Source: QANA01 sp963665505 (GTDB lineage Bacteria; Bacillota; Clostridia; Christensenellales; Christensenellaceae). Taken from it: a stretch of DNA of 64,000 nt. The stretch covers positions 372,001-436,000 of the forward strand of contig OY762275.1 of NCBI GenBank assembly GCA_963665505.1, read 5' to 3'. Both the position numbers and the translations under genes were made by a program. Positions within the stretch are counted from its first letter, which is position 1. Each line of letters opens with the position of its first letter. The notes below the pieces were generated by a model. That model saw nothing but the letters and a program-made list of their open reading frames with translations, had not been told where the DNA came from and did not search any database. Of this stretch, positions 33,079 through 42,272 are shown in pieces.

Positions 33079-33114
33079 AAAACCCCTATAAGCAAATTTG
33101 CTCATAGGGGTTTT
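33079..33114. terminator. Bidirectional terminator
   Basis: 11-bp stem AAAACCCCTAT (33079-33089) with ATAGGGGTTTT (33104-33114); the loop itself contains the palindrome AGCAAATTTGCT. T-runs on both strands. It separates two converging genes. Confidence 0.9.
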
Positions 33115-33123
33115 CGATGCCTT

Positions 33124-34113
33124 TTACAGTCCGTTGACGATCGAAGTTGGTTTTTCCCCCTGCAGGAGGTTTTCGATATTTTGCCACATATGCAAATGTG
33201 CTCTGCGGAAGCTGCCGGTCGTGATGCCGCCCAGATGCGGAGAAAGAACGACTTTGTCTTTTATTTCCGCGGGCAGGTCGACCAACGGATTCTCTTTTGT
33301 CGTGGGTTCCGGGTAAAGCGTATCCAGCCCGGCGCCCGCGATGGTGCCCCGGATCAGAGCCTGGCGCAGCGCCGCCGCATCGATGATCTCTCCGCGGGCC
33401 GTATTGACAAGATAAGCGGTTTTTTTCATTCTTGCCAGGAAGGCGCCGTTTATCATACCGATCGTTTGCGGAGTCACGGCGGCATGGATGCTGAGAATAT
33501 CGCAAAGGGAAGCAAGGTCTTCCAGCGGCCGGTATTGCACACCGTACTGTGTTTCTACGGCAGGCGTTTTCCTGTGCAGGCTGTAATAATATAACTCACA
33601 TCCAAAAGGCAATAGGCGCTCTGCAGTTGCTTTACCGATATCCCCCAGGCCGATCAGGCCGACCTTGCAGTCTCCCAATTCGGTGATCCCGTGCAGCATC
33701 GCCTGTTCTTTCATTTCGATTTGTCGTCCGTCGCGGACGGCGGCATCGCCCACGATCTCATTGCGAAGCAGCGCGAGCATGAGCAGGATGGCCTGTTCCG
33801 CTACGGCGCCGGCGTTGCATCCTTTGTTGTTGCAGACATAAATCCCCCGTTCCGCAGCCGCTTTTAAATCGATTTTATCGTATCCCACGCCTTCAGAATG
33901 GATCATTTTCAGGTTGGGCATCTGCCCGATCAGTTTGGCGGTCACCGGGCTGATTGCATCTGCGAAAATCACGTCCGCTTCCCGCCCCGCCTGTAAAAGC
34001 ACATCTTCGCTCCCGCCCCTGTCACAAAAAACCAACGCTGCGTTGTTTACGACGGCAAGGTCCGGGGCAAATTTCCCATACCGTTCTTTGTTTCCAATCA
34101 CCAAAATTTTCAT
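33124..34113 (-). CDS. D-isomer 2-hydroxyacid dehydrogenase
   Basis: NAD-dependent dehydrogenase of the D-2-hydroxyacid family, 329 residues. It has the substrate-domain start MKILVIGNK, the Rossmann motif GLIGLGDIGKATAE, VNTARGEIID with the active arginine, and SPHLGGIT with the catalytic histidine. Glyoxylate/hydroxypyruvate reductase or phosphoglycerate dehydrogenase activity are both possible. ATG 34113 follows AGGAAGAGG. The EamA gene lies upstream on the same strand. Confidence 0.88.
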   Translation of the reverse strand: MKILVIGNKERYGKFAPDLAVVNNAALVFCDRGGSEDVLLQAGREADVIFADAISPVTAKLIGQMPNLKMIHSEGVGYDKIDLKAAAERGIYVCNNKGCNAGAVAEQAILLMLALLRNEIVGDAAVRDGRQIEMKEQAMLHGITELGDCKVGLIGLGDIGKATAERLLPFGCELYYYSLHRKTPAVETQYGVQYRPLEDLASLCDILSIHAAVTPQTIGMINGAFLARMKKTAYLVNTARGEIIDAAALRQALIRGTIAGAGLDTLYPEPTTKENPLVDLPAEIKDKVVLSPHLGGITTGSFRRAHLHMWQNIENLLQGEKPTSIVNGL

Positions 34114-34161
34114 AGATACCTCTTCCTTTTTAGACTGCATGGAATGAAAACGGCAAAACAA

Positions 34162-35046
34162 TCATGCGTGTTTTTTCAGGGGCAGACTGATGACAACAAC
34201 AGATGCGAGGATGCAGAGCATGCCCAGGACCTGTATGAGCGTAACGGTTTCCTGAAAAAAGACGCCGCCCAACAGAACCGCGATCACCGGTTCGATCGTA
34301 GCTATCACCGATGCTTTGCTGGCCGGTATTTTTTTCAGCCCGGCCGTATAGGCAAGATAAGGGAGCGTCGCCGTGACAACGGCGAATAAGATCATGAAAG
34401 GACACATACTCTGCCGGGCCACCTGCCCGGCCAACCGGACGGGAGCCACTAAAAAAAGCGAGAATACGCTGGCTGTTAAAAATGTGTAAAAAGTGATCGT
34501 CATGGACGAATATCCGCGGCGGAGCGCATAGGTGCCGCATATGCTGTACAACGCATAGCCGACCCCGGAGCCGATCCCCCACAGAATCCCCAGCGGCGTT
34601 ATCTGCAAACTTCCGGAACATAGTCCTGTAACAAGGACACATCCGAGAACGGTCAGACATAGGGCGGCCGTTTTTCGTTTTGTGAATTTTTCCTTGAACA
34701 GCAGGGTGAAAAGCACGGCAACAATCACGGGGGCGGTATAAAGCAGTGCGGCGGCCACGCCCATGCCGCTATGTTCGATGGCATTCATATAGCACCAGCT
34801 GAAAAAAACATAACTGACGATGCCCGTCCCGATAAAATATAGGATATCCCACATGCTTTTCAGACGAAAGGATTTCTTATCCGTGCAGAACAGCAATATC
34901 CCCAGCAGCAGCGTGCTGACCGTGACTTTGATGAAAAGCATATCGATGATGTCGAAATGCAGAGAGGCGCTCTGTTTGGTGAATACGCCGATTGTTCCCC
35001 AGCAGCAGGCGGCGAAAATAATCAGAAAATAGTGTAAAAAATGCAT
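34162..35046 (-). CDS. EamA/DMT family transporter
   Basis: A 294-residue membrane protein with ten predicted helices in two halves, each an EamA repeat (start HFLHYFLIIFAACCWGTIGVFTK; second half ILWGIGSGVGYALYSICGTYALRRGYS). The late ASKASVIATIEPVIAVLLGGVFFQETVT is the family signature. Probably exports or imports an amino acid or other small metabolite. AAGGATAGG precedes the ATG; likely one unit with the dehydrogenase 48 bases downstream. Confidence 0.88.
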   Translation of the reverse strand: MHFLHYFLIIFAACCWGTIGVFTKQSASLHFDIIDMLFIKVTVSTLLLGILLFCTDKKSFRLKSMWDILYFIGTGIVSYVFFSWCYMNAIEHSGMGVAAALLYTAPVIVAVLFTLLFKEKFTKRKTAALCLTVLGCVLVTGLCSGSLQITPLGILWGIGSGVGYALYSICGTYALRRGYSSMTITFYTFLTASVFSLFLVAPVRLAGQVARQSMCPFMILFAVVTATLPYLAYTAGLKKIPASKASVIATIEPVIAVLLGGVFFQETVTLIQVLGMLCILASVVVISLPLKKHA

Positions 35047-35127
35047 GACCTATCCTTGCGATACGGATTTGTGAGATGGAACAGAATAGTTTCATTATAG
35101 CAGAAAGGGACGTGAAAGCGAATAGAT

Positions 35128-35157
35128 TTGCACACCGATTGAAAGAAATGGTACAAT
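35128..35157 (+). promoter_or_regulatory. Sigma-A promoter
   Basis: -35 TTGCAC (35128-35133), 18-bp spacer, -10 TACAAT (35152-35157), ahead of the small membrane-protein gene. Confidence 0.55.
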
Positions 35158-35215
35158 ATATACTAAAGTTGTACCCGCCATGTTTTATTTCACGGTACAT
35201 AAAAGGGGAAAAACC

Positions 35216-35554
35216 ATGGAACCCAAACAGGTTACAGAAAAGCAGCGCGCCTCCATTGGGGCACGCATCGGATTCTGGATGGGTCTGGGGAGCCTGCTGG
35301 CGATGCCGGTATCCGCAATACTCGGGTATGTTCTGGAGGAACTGGGCATGATGCAACTGTGCATCAGTTTGATCTGCCCGGCGGCATTGGTGGGGATCGT
35401 CCTGGGCATCCTGCAAAGAAAAAAAGCGGAGGAACCCGAAAAAGGGAAACGATTGGCATTAGCCGGGCTGGTGATGGGCGCCGTTTCCATCGGCCTGATA
35501 TTTTTGCTGATCCTGTTGATCCTGCTCATTTTTCTGCCGGGCGTCTATACATGA
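35216..35554 (+). CDS. Small membrane protein, DUF4190-like
   Basis: A 112-residue protein with about three membrane helices: residues 18-40 (FWMGLGSLLAMPVSAILGYVL), 44-63, and 80-110. Its layout, GxxLGxxxxxxILGxV then a cytosolic KRKAEEPEKGKRLALAGLVMG, resembles DUF4190-type proteins of unknown role. AAAAGGGG precedes ATG 35216. It stands alone behind its own promoter. Confidence 0.65.
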   Translation: MEPKQVTEKQRASIGARIGFWMGLGSLLAMPVSAILGYVLEELGMMQLCISLICPAALVGIVLGILQRKKAEEPEKGKRLALAGLVMGAVSIGLIFLLILLILLIFLPGVYT

Positions 35555-35571
35555 ACCGCAAGAAACAGGCG

Positions 35572-35979
35572 CTAATGTATTTGCCGTAAGAACCGGGACA
35601 ATTTGTCCGCAACCGATGCGTCGGCGCGGCAGTTTTGCACGGGGTAATTCCAGCCGAAGCCGTCTTTTTCATGCCGCGGGAAAATATGCAGGTGATAGTG
35701 GCCAATATCGTTACAGGCGCCCCCATTTTGCAGGATGCTGTATCCGTCGGGTGCGTAGGCTTTTTTGAGGCTGGTAACGACTCTCTGAGAAAGCCGCATG
35801 ATTCTGCCGAGCAGGGCTTCCGGCAACTCGTCCACATCCAGAAAATGTGCCTTGGGGATGATCAGGACATGTCCTTCTTGAATAGGATCGCTGTCCAGAA
35901 AAGCCATGACCGCATCGTCTTCATATAGGGTATGGACGGGTATTTTTTTATTTGCTATTTTGCAGAAAACGCATTGCAT
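35572..35979 (-). CDS. HIT family protein (Hint-like hydrolase)
   Basis: Nucleoside-phosphate hydrolase or transferase of the histidine-triad family, 135 residues. The triad HYHLHIFPR spans residues 94-102, and an N-terminal CVFCKIANKKIPV gives two of the cysteines of the zinc-binding variants. Exact substrate unknown, usually adenosine 5'-phosphoramidates. Independent of its neighbours. Confidence 0.9.
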   Translation of the reverse strand: MQCVFCKIANKKIPVHTLYEDDAVMAFLDSDPIQEGHVLIIPKAHFLDVDELPEALLGRIMRLSQRVVTSLKKAYAPDGYSILQNGGACNDIGHYHLHIFPRHEKDGFGWNYPVQNCRADASVADKLSRFLRQIH

Positions 35980-36004
35980 AGGGTGCCTCCGTTATTCTTT
36001 TTTT

Positions 36005-36888
36005 TTATTTTCTTCCAAAAGTGATGGGGGTGCACGGCATTTCCAGGATATATTCTTTCCCGAACCCGTTCCTTATGTTTCTTTCGATCCGCATTTTTTC
36101 TTTAAAATATTGGACGGCTTCCCTTTTGCGCAGTCCTTTTTGTATGAGAGCGGCAATCTGTTCTTTTTTTTCCTCTTTGTTGAACAATCGATTCCAGCCG
36201 TTTGCTTCAGCCATCGCGCTAAAAATGGTTTTATACGCGGGAGTATGGGGATTTGCGAATTTTACGCAATCATTGACCCGTATTTGTATATCGCGCAGGC
36301 CGAGTTCCTGCATATATTGCGGGATCTTGATGCCCGTCCGGTAATCCCTGCCGCCGGCAGCCAGTTCACGTTCCCAGAGCTTTTTCTGCCGTTTTGTTTG
36401 TGGTGAAGCCGCATAGTCCATATTGCTGAAATATTTCCCGGCTTCTTCCAACAGCCTGTCCGTTTCTATACAAATGACAAGCCCGCCCGGCCGGACAGCC
36501 GCCGCCATTTTTTTCAGGATAGATTTTGGGTTTTGCATATGGCGCAAAACGGCCTGCGATACGGCGATATCATACGCTTGTATGGGGGGCACATAGCTGG
36601 CCAGATCGGCGCGCACGAATTGCGCCTGAAACGGAACATGCGCAAACAGATCGTGCGCTTCTTCCAACAGCGCTTGCTGTAATCGATGCCGGTATACCTG
36701 CTGCCGCTGGGCAGCAGCGGCAGCAATAAAAGCCCCATGTAGCCAAACCCGCATCCAAAATCCACAAGATCGACCGGCCGGTCGATCCGCCATACTTTTT
36801 GGACCAGAAATTCCATATAGTCCGTATTGCACCATCCGCTGCGGATGGCGAGCAGAAAATTCAGCTTTTTATCCCAATCGATATACAT
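36005..36888 (-). pseudogene. SAM-dependent methyltransferase, frameshifted
   Basis: Two overlapping frames together give one class I methyltransferase. From ATG 36888 the first frame reads ...VDLVDFGCGFGYMGLLLLPLLPSG then YTGIDYS (SAM-binding motif I and the acidic strand). The match then moves to the second frame, ALLEEAHDLFAHVPFQAQFV, ADLAS, YDIAVSQAVLRHM and VRPGGLVICIE, to the stop at 36005. The shift lies near 36665-36685 and needs a one-base deletion or two-base insertion. Either a true mutation or a sequencing error. Confidence 0.8.
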
Positions 36889-37203
36889 ACAGATTGTTTT
36901 TTAAAATTCTTCCTTATCCCAACGATCTGTTGAAACTCTGTTTCTGCCGTTTAAATCATTTTATCATGTTTTCCGTAGAACATGTACGGGAATCCATTTG
37001 TGCGGGACGTATGAAGGACAAGCATACAAACGGCTACAAGAAAGATGAATGGAAGAAAAAATATGGGAATCCCCGATTATTGCAGGGAAGTAAGGAATAA
37101 AAAACGCGGGAGTCTGCCTGTTTTGGTTGAGAACACAATAGGAGATGTAGTATAATAAATACTTAAATGCATCAATTTTGCGTATGCGGGAAAGTAGGGG
37201 AAA
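36889..37203. other. 315-base gap between divergent genes
   Basis: Between the methyltransferase start (-) and the MFS gene (+). Apart from the promoter at 37127-37156 I see only short open frames without ribosome sites; no RNA structure or repeat stands out. Confidence 0.5.
37127..37156 (+). promoter_or_regulatory. Promoter of the MFS gene
   Basis: -35 TTGAGA (37127-37132), 18-bp spacer, perfect -10 TATAAT (37151-37156), 47 bases before the ATG. Confidence 0.6.
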
Positions 37204-38445
37204 ATGAAGGGATTCAGGGATGTGAAGAAGGAAATGCTGGTCTATATGGCCATTATTTCCATGGTGAGCATAGGCGTGGGATTCAGCGACAGCCTTTTCA
37301 GCAATTATTTCAAAGATGCCTATCAAATCACGGCTGTCCAGAGGGGATTCATCGAATTCCCGCGGGAGCTGCCCGGCATATTATGTGGATTTTTGATCAC
37401 TTCTTTATCGTTTTTGGGCAATATACGATTGGCCGTCGTCGCCCAGATGTTTTCTTTGGTGGGGTTGGTGCTGTTGGGTGTTTTCACACCTCCTTTTGCC
37501 GTCATGACGGGGATCTTGTTTTTTTATTCCATGGGTACCCATTTGTTTTTGCCGCTTTCGGACGGCATTGGGCTTTCCCTGATCGAAGACCCCAGAAAAG
37601 TCGGCAAGCGGATGGGACAATATAATGGGATAAAGACCCTGTTTACGATGTTGGCGAGCGCGTTTGTTTTTATCACGTTCAAATTTGGTTGGTTCAGCTT
37701 TATGACGCCGATCAAATGGATTTTTATCCTAGGCGCCGGTTTTTTTGCAGTTGCGCTTTTTCTCTTTTTATATTTGCAGAAACGGTTGGGCAAAAAGAAG
37801 ATCGTCCGCAAGAAAATGACCTTTCTGTTTCGGAAACAATATAAGTATTATTATATATTGGCGATCCTGAACGGTGTGCAAAAACAGATCATGATAGTCT
37901 ACGGTCCCTGGGTCCTGATAGAATTATTGGGAAAAAAGGCGGACACGCTCGCGTTGCTGAGCATCGTAGGTTCTTTTGCAGGCATCTTCTTTTTGCCGGC
38001 GATCGGCCGTTGGATGGACCGCTTTGGGATCAAGAAAATGTTATATCTAAACGCCATCCTGTTCATTTTTGTGTATTTGAGCTATGGCGTGATCAGCGGT
38101 CTCATTTCCGAAGGAACGACAGCGCCGGCCACGCTTCTGGTGCTGTTATTATTTGCGCTGTATATCGTCGACAAGATGACGATGCAGATGGGCATGATCC
38201 GGACGGTCTATCTGAACAAGATCGCACTGAATCCTTCGGAAGTAACAGGAACGCTTTCCACCGGCATTAGCATGGACCACATAGTTACGATTATTTTTGC
38301 TTATGTGGGCGGCCTGATCTGGACGGACTGGGGCCCGCAGTATGTGTTTTATATCGCCGCGGCGTTGTCCCTTATCAATTTGCTGGTCGCCAGGATGGTA
38401 AAAATTCGGCCGGAACCGGCCGAATTGGAACATGCGGAAGAGTAA
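37204..38445 (+). CDS. MFS transporter
   Basis: A 413-residue membrane protein with about twelve helices and the MFS loop between helices 2 and 3 in degenerate form. Segments such as GFSDSLFSNYFKDAYQIT, RGFIEFPRELPGILCGFL and GRWMDRFGIKKMLYLNA (loop 8-9) support the family. Related proteins with the RGFIEFPREXPG segment occur in gut Clostridia; the substrate is unknown. ATG 37204 follows AGTAGGGGAAA. Confidence 0.85.
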   Translation: MKGFRDVKKEMLVYMAIISMVSIGVGFSDSLFSNYFKDAYQITAVQRGFIEFPRELPGILCGFLITSLSFLGNIRLAVVAQMFSLVGLVLLGVFTPPFAVMTGILFFYSMGTHLFLPLSDGIGLSLIEDPRKVGKRMGQYNGIKTLFTMLASAFVFITFKFGWFSFMTPIKWIFILGAGFFAVALFLFLYLQKRLGKKKIVRKKMTFLFRKQYKYYYILAILNGVQKQIMIVYGPWVLIELLGKKADTLALLSIVGSFAGIFFLPAIGRWMDRFGIKKMLYLNAILFIFVYLSYGVISGLISEGTTAPATLLVLLLFALYIVDKMTMQMGMIRTVYLNKIALNPSEVTGTLSTGISMDHIVTIIFAYVGGLIWTDWGPQYVFYIAAALSLINLLVARMVKIRPEPAELEHAEE

Positions 38446-38537
38446 AAACTTTTATGTTTTTGCGGAGCATCGGTTGGAAACCCAAACGATGCCGTTTTTT
38501 CCAAACATACATAAGGCGATATTGTCTTACATTCTTT

Positions 38538-39050
38538 TTATAACCCGCATTTTCTATAGATTTTTTCAATGCATGCATTTTTATGCGCCATATAGGCGTC
38601 TATATCTGCCGGATACAACGCGGCGGCTTCCCGCTTGATTTTGCCATAGGCGGCGGCATCTTCCGGGTGCGTCCGTAAATAATCGCGGAACACCAAATGG
38701 CGGTGCAGCTCTTCCGAATCTTTGGGGCACACATACAGGTGGTGCGGCAGCAGGTGCGGTTTATCCGCATATTTAAACGCTTCCCGGTCTTTGATCCCCA
38801 GGTCGCCCTCATGCCGGTAGCCTATTTCCGCCAGTTTTTCAGCGACGGCGGCAAAGCAAGCGTAGGAGGGGATCACGACGTCAATGTCAATAATGGGTTT
38901 GGCAGATAGCCCGGGGACGGATGTACTGCCCACATGTTCGATGGCGACAGCATACTCCCCGAGGGCGGACAAGAGCTCCCGTTTGATCTGTGCAAAGGCG
39001 GCAGGCCATTTGTTATCGTAGGGGACGACGGTGACTTTTTTTGTACGCAT
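38538..39050 (-). CDS. GrpB family protein (nucleotidyltransferase fold)
   Basis: The 170 residues match the GrpB/UPF0157 family: VVPYDNKWPAAFAQIK at the start, IEHVGSTSVPGLSAKPIIDIDVVI with the nucleotidyltransferase-like Gly-Ser and paired aspartates, then LPHHLYVCPKDSEELHRHLVFRDYLRTHPEDA. Substrate and physiological role are not established. GGAGAAATTT lies before the ATG. Confidence 0.9.
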   Translation of the reverse strand: MRTKKVTVVPYDNKWPAAFAQIKRELLSALGEYAVAIEHVGSTSVPGLSAKPIIDIDVVIPSYACFAAVAEKLAEIGYRHEGDLGIKDREAFKYADKPHLLPHHLYVCPKDSEELHRHLVFRDYLRTHPEDAAAYGKIKREAAALYPADIDAYMAHKNACIEKIYRKCGL

Positions 39051-39294
39051 AAATTTCTCCGCAAAACCGTATTTTTCTATGTTTAATATAGCGTGGGAAC
39101 TGTTAAAAGAAAAGAACGAGAAACGCTTGGGAGGACCTTCAAATAGACATCCAAAAGAATGTGCGTACCGCTATCCTGAACGAAAGAAAGGAAGTTTTGC
39201 TGCGGAAATTCCAAAGAGAAAAAGAATAGCCAAGCTGAAGGTACAGGGTGATTTTACGCCCCATAGCCACCCACAAGCAGCGCTTTTTTATAGG

Positions 39295-39987
39295 TCACGC
39301 CAGAATGGTTTTTTCTGTGACGCCATTGTTCTGGTGAAACAAATAGGCGTTTTTAGCGGGATTTGCCTTGATTATAGAGAGTTTGCCGTCTAGAGAGACA
39401 AGGGCGACCTGGTTTTCCAACGCGATCCCGTCGTATTTCTGCCCCTGGATCAACGCATCAAAGGCATTTCTCCCGGACTCGTCATAATGCGGACAATGCA
39501 GATAGGGAAGCAGGCCCAATCCGCCGACCCATTTGTATTGCGGGTCTTTGTTGGTTGCATCGAAAAATTCGCTGTCACTGTAGCCGGCGACGCACCAGCA
39601 GATCGAACCGGCGCTCAGGCCCGATAAGACGATGCCTTTTTCATACGCTGCGCGCAGGCACGTATCCACCTGAAACTCGTTCCATTTGGCCATCATGGTT
39701 TGGGTATCGCCGCCTCCGACATAGATGATATCCGAGGATAAAATAAGGTTGCTTATTTTCTGTTGGGACAGGCCGCAAGAAAACAGCGTCAATGCATGGA
39801 CGCGGCACCCCAGCCGGCCGTACTGTTGCTTTACGGTTTCTATATAGGCGGGGGCATCGTGGCTGGCCGTCGGTATAAACAGCAGGTCGGGGGTTTCTTT
39901 TCCAGCCAGAGAAACGATATATCTGTCGATGGGTTCCGTTTCGCCCAAAGACAGTTCCCCGCCCCCTATGGCAACTATTTTTTTCAT
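39295..39987 (-). CDS. Peptidase E-like (family S51)
   Basis: Serine peptidase of the aspartyl-dipeptidase/cyanophycinase family, 230 residues. The nucleophile is Ser125 in SGLSAGSICW; GGGDT precedes it near residue 92 and PHYDESGR with the candidate histidine follows. Likely cytosolic and acting on small peptides. A 244-base gap lies between it and grpB (see the 39110-39228 remark among the findings). Confidence 0.88.
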   Translation of the reverse strand: MKKIVAIGGGELSLGETEPIDRYIVSLAGKETPDLLFIPTASHDAPAYIETVKQQYGRLGCRVHALTLFSCGLSQQKISNLILSSDIIYVGGGDTQTMMAKWNEFQVDTCLRAAYEKGIVLSGLSAGSICWCVAGYSDSEFFDATNKDPQYKWVGGLGLLPYLHCPHYDESGRNAFDALIQGQKYDGIALENQVALVSLDGKLSIIKANPAKNAYLFHQNNGVTEKTILA

Positions 39988-40015
39988 GTCTGACAGCTCC
40001 TATGCCGTTGGAATT

Positions 40016-40480
40016 TTATTTAGAAAAGAAAAGAGGGTATCCCTTATCTTTTATCGTTATTCTGAAGCGGCACATGTCGTCTCCGCGAAGGATCGTCGAT
40101 TTTTCTTCGACTGTAAAGGTTAATCCGGGCAGTATTTGCGAGAGGCCGTACAGGATGCTTTGCCGGGAACATTCGCACAGACAGCCGCTGTTTACGAGCC
40201 CGCTCCGATACAGATCGCAGCCACACTGTGCATAACAGATGTCGTATACCGTTCCCGGTGTGATTTCCACTGTCATGATCCCGTCTATTTCCCCGAGGGC
40301 TTGAAAAAAGCGGCCGATATCGCCGCCTGATGCGGCAAACGCTTTTTTATACCATGCCAAAGGAGCGGAATCTGCGCATTCTTTTGCGCATGCGCGAAAA
40401 AGCTTTTCGCGCGCCGCCGCATCCAGCCCTTCTATGCCGGAAAACAAGCCTTTAAACCAAATTTGTAAAAAATCTCGCAT
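40016..40480 (-). CDS. Conserved protein, cysteine-rich, unknown
   Basis: A 154-residue cytosolic protein (MRDFLQIWFKGLFSGIEGLD) with a cysteine-rich middle (CYAQCGCDLYRSG ... GCLCECSRQS) and a C-terminal strand CRFRITIKDKG. The late TILRGDDMCRFRI pattern is reminiscent of V4R-like or thiazoline-hydrolase-like small-molecule binding domains, but I cannot assign it. No neighbour suggests a pathway. Confidence 0.65.
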   Translation of the reverse strand: MRDFLQIWFKGLFSGIEGLDAAAREKLFRACAKECADSAPLAWYKKAFAASGGDIGRFFQALGEIDGIMTVEITPGTVYDICYAQCGCDLYRSGLVNSGCLCECSRQSILYGLSQILPGLTFTVEEKSTILRGDDMCRFRITIKDKGYPLFFSK

Positions 40481-40574
40481 CTTTTCCTCTTGAAAATAGA
40501 GAGTTACTATAACAAGGCAATATAAAAATAAGCAACCGCACTGTGATTTTATGATTATTACCAGGAGGCAAATA

Positions 40575-41057
40575 TCAATTCATGATTTTTTGAAGGACGA
40601 AACTGCCTTCTTCCGGATTTTTGGGATTCTCGATCTTAATCACGTGGAATCCGCATTTGTTTATATAGAAATTGTGATTGCGATGGGAAAAAATCGGTGT
40701 TTCCGTATACCATATTTTCGTATCGGGGTACAGCTGTTCGATCCTCTGCCAAATTCGCGTGCCAATACCCTTATTCTCATACGCTGGATCGATAAAAATA
40801 TTTCCCAGCCTATTTTCCTTGTTCTGTGAGATCCAAAGAATAATGCCGCCCGCCAGTTTTTTATCCAGGTAAATGCAATAGGAAGTAGCGGCCGGATGAA
40901 GCCCCCATTTTCTAAGGAAAGATCCGTCGTCATACCCCGGAGGGCCTCCTTCTTTTTTCCCAAGGTGAATGCGCGTATCGTAATCGAATGCATTTTTCAT
41001 GATTACAGTCAAAGCGGGAATATCTTTTTCCCCCATTTGCTGGAGAAGAATGTTCAT
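40575..41057 (-). CDS. GNAT family N-acetyltransferase
   Basis: A 160-residue acetyltransferase with the acetyl-CoA loop in IFIDPAYENKGIGTRIWQRIEQL (motif A, about residues 90-112) and KLAGGIILW before it. FYINKCGFHVIK closes the fold. The start is ATG 41057 behind GAGGTGAT; the frame is open further upstream but without a ribosome site. Substrate unknown. A good promoter lies just upstream. Confidence 0.88.
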   Translation of the reverse strand: MNILLQQMGEKDIPALTVIMKNAFDYDTRIHLGKKEGGPPGYDDGSFLRKWGLHPAATSYCIYLDKKLAGGIILWISQNKENRLGNIFIDPAYENKGIGTRIWQRIEQLYPDTKIWYTETPIFSHRNHNFYINKCGFHVIKIENPKNPEEGSFVLQKIMN

Positions 41058-41111
41058 GAGTATCACCTCGTGAGAAAAAATCTTTTCTGCAAGGAAAACA
41101 CGTATATGAGT

Positions 41112-41140
41112 ATAATACAATAGCAAGGGCCGTTTATCAA
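41112..41140 (-). promoter_or_regulatory. Sigma-A promoter of the GNAT gene
   Basis: On the - strand: -35 TTGATA (41140-41135), 17-bp spacer, -10 TATTAT (41117-41112), start near 41105, 48 bases before the ATG. Confidence 0.7.
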
Positions 41141-41178
41141 ATTTTTCCGCAGATTACCCTGTCTTTTTATAAAACGTG

Positions 41179-41207
41179 TTGTAATGTTATTTTTTTGGAT
41201 ATATAGT
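41179..41207 (+). promoter_or_regulatory. Promoter of the esterase gene
   Basis: -35 TTGTAA (41179-41184), 17-bp spacer, -10 TATAGT (41202-41207), giving a leader of about 190 nt. Together with the divergent promoter at 41112 it accounts for the 344-base gap 41058-41401, in which I see nothing else. Confidence 0.55.
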
Positions 41208-41401
41208 AAATAGTAGTGGCCTGTAAAATCCGATAGAGGGCATATCCTTTTTTCTATATAAAATGTATAAATTCCCCGGACGTATCTCTATTGCATAAAT
41301 CTTTGTTAAAAACCCGGATATTTTTCTCTTCTTGTCCGGTATTCGTTTGTGAAAGGGCCTGCAACGGCAGCCTCCTTCAAAATATACACGAAAAGAGGAA
41401 C

Positions 41402-42214
41402 ATGAATATGGCGGTTATCAAAATGAATTTTTTATCCAGGACACTCGATATGCAGACGAATGTCACGCTTTGTTTGCCCAGTTATAGCTTTGCCGACCGT
41501 ACGGCGGGGAAAACCGACGTGTATGTCCCCGGAATGAAGTACCAGGTGCTGTGGCTGCTGCACGGCGGTTCAGGGGACGATTCGGATTACGTAAATTTCA
41601 CCAGCATCGTCCGTTATGCGGACGACCATAAACTTGCGGTTGTGATGCCCCCGGATTTCAACGCGAGCTATACCGATGACCCGAAAGGCGCCAAGTACTT
41701 CACGTTTGTTGTGGAGGAGCTTCCGCAGATGTGCCGAGCACTCTTTCCCTTCAGCGATAAGCGCGAGGATAACTTTGTCGGCGGGCTCTCGATGGGGGCA
41801 TCGGGCGCTTTCAAATGCGGGGTGGTCCACCCGGAGATGTACGCGGCGGTGCTTTGCATGAGCGGCGGCGGCCGTGGGCCGGTGAATCCCAAGGAAAATA
41901 TTGACCGTTCCCCCAAACCGAGATTTGCGGATGCGGACCCGGACGGGATAAATGACCCGTGGAACTATGTGAAAAAACAGGTCGCGGACGGCGCAAAAAT
42001 GCCCAAGTTCTTCTTTACCTGCGGGACTGCGGACGAACTGGCCTACCCGGATTACAGCACAAGTGTGGAGCATCTGAGGAAGCTGGGCATCGAAGTGGAA
42101 AACGAAGAAGTCGCCGGGTACAAACATGAGTGGGATTTCTGGGACCTGTCGCTCCGCAAAGCGATCAGAGACTGGTTCCCGATCCGGCATAGCGTCATTT
42201 ATCCGGAAAAATAA
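41402..42214 (+). CDS. Esterase D-like alpha/beta hydrolase
   Basis: Carboxylesterase of the tributyrin-esterase/S-formylglutathione-hydrolase group, 270 residues. The nucleophile is Ser130 in GGLSMGASGA, VLWLLHGGSGD forms the oxyanion region near residue 50, CGTADE offers the acid and YKHEWDFWD the histidine. ATG 41402 (or 41408) follows AGAGGAAC. No signal peptide, so cytosolic. A strong terminator follows. Confidence 0.9.
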   Translation: MNMAVIKMNFLSRTLDMQTNVTLCLPSYSFADRTAGKTDVYVPGMKYQVLWLLHGGSGDDSDYVNFTSIVRYADDHKLAVVMPPDFNASYTDDPKGAKYFTFVVEELPQMCRALFPFSDKREDNFVGGLSMGASGAFKCGVVHPEMYAAVLCMSGGGRGPVNPKENIDRSPKPRFADADPDGINDPWNYVKKQVADGAKMPKFFFTCGTADELAYPDYSTSVEHLRKLGIEVENEEVAGYKHEWDFWDLSLRKAIRDWFPIRHSVIYPEK

Positions 42215-42231
42215 AAAAAGCGGAGAACACC

Positions 42232-42268
42232 AAAGAAAGCCCGGTATACCGGGCTTTCTTTTTTTTAA
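42232..42268 (+). terminator. Terminator after the esterase gene
   Basis: 13-bp perfect stem (42232-42244 with 42249-42261, core AGCCCGG/CCGGGCT), 4-nt loop TATA, then a T-run to about 42267. Canonical. Confidence 0.93.
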
Positions 42269-42272
42269 CGAT

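Noticed and set aside
39031..39393. 120-codon ORF on + between grpB and peptidase E
   Set aside because: Overlaps both flanking genes on the other strand and lacks a ribosome site.
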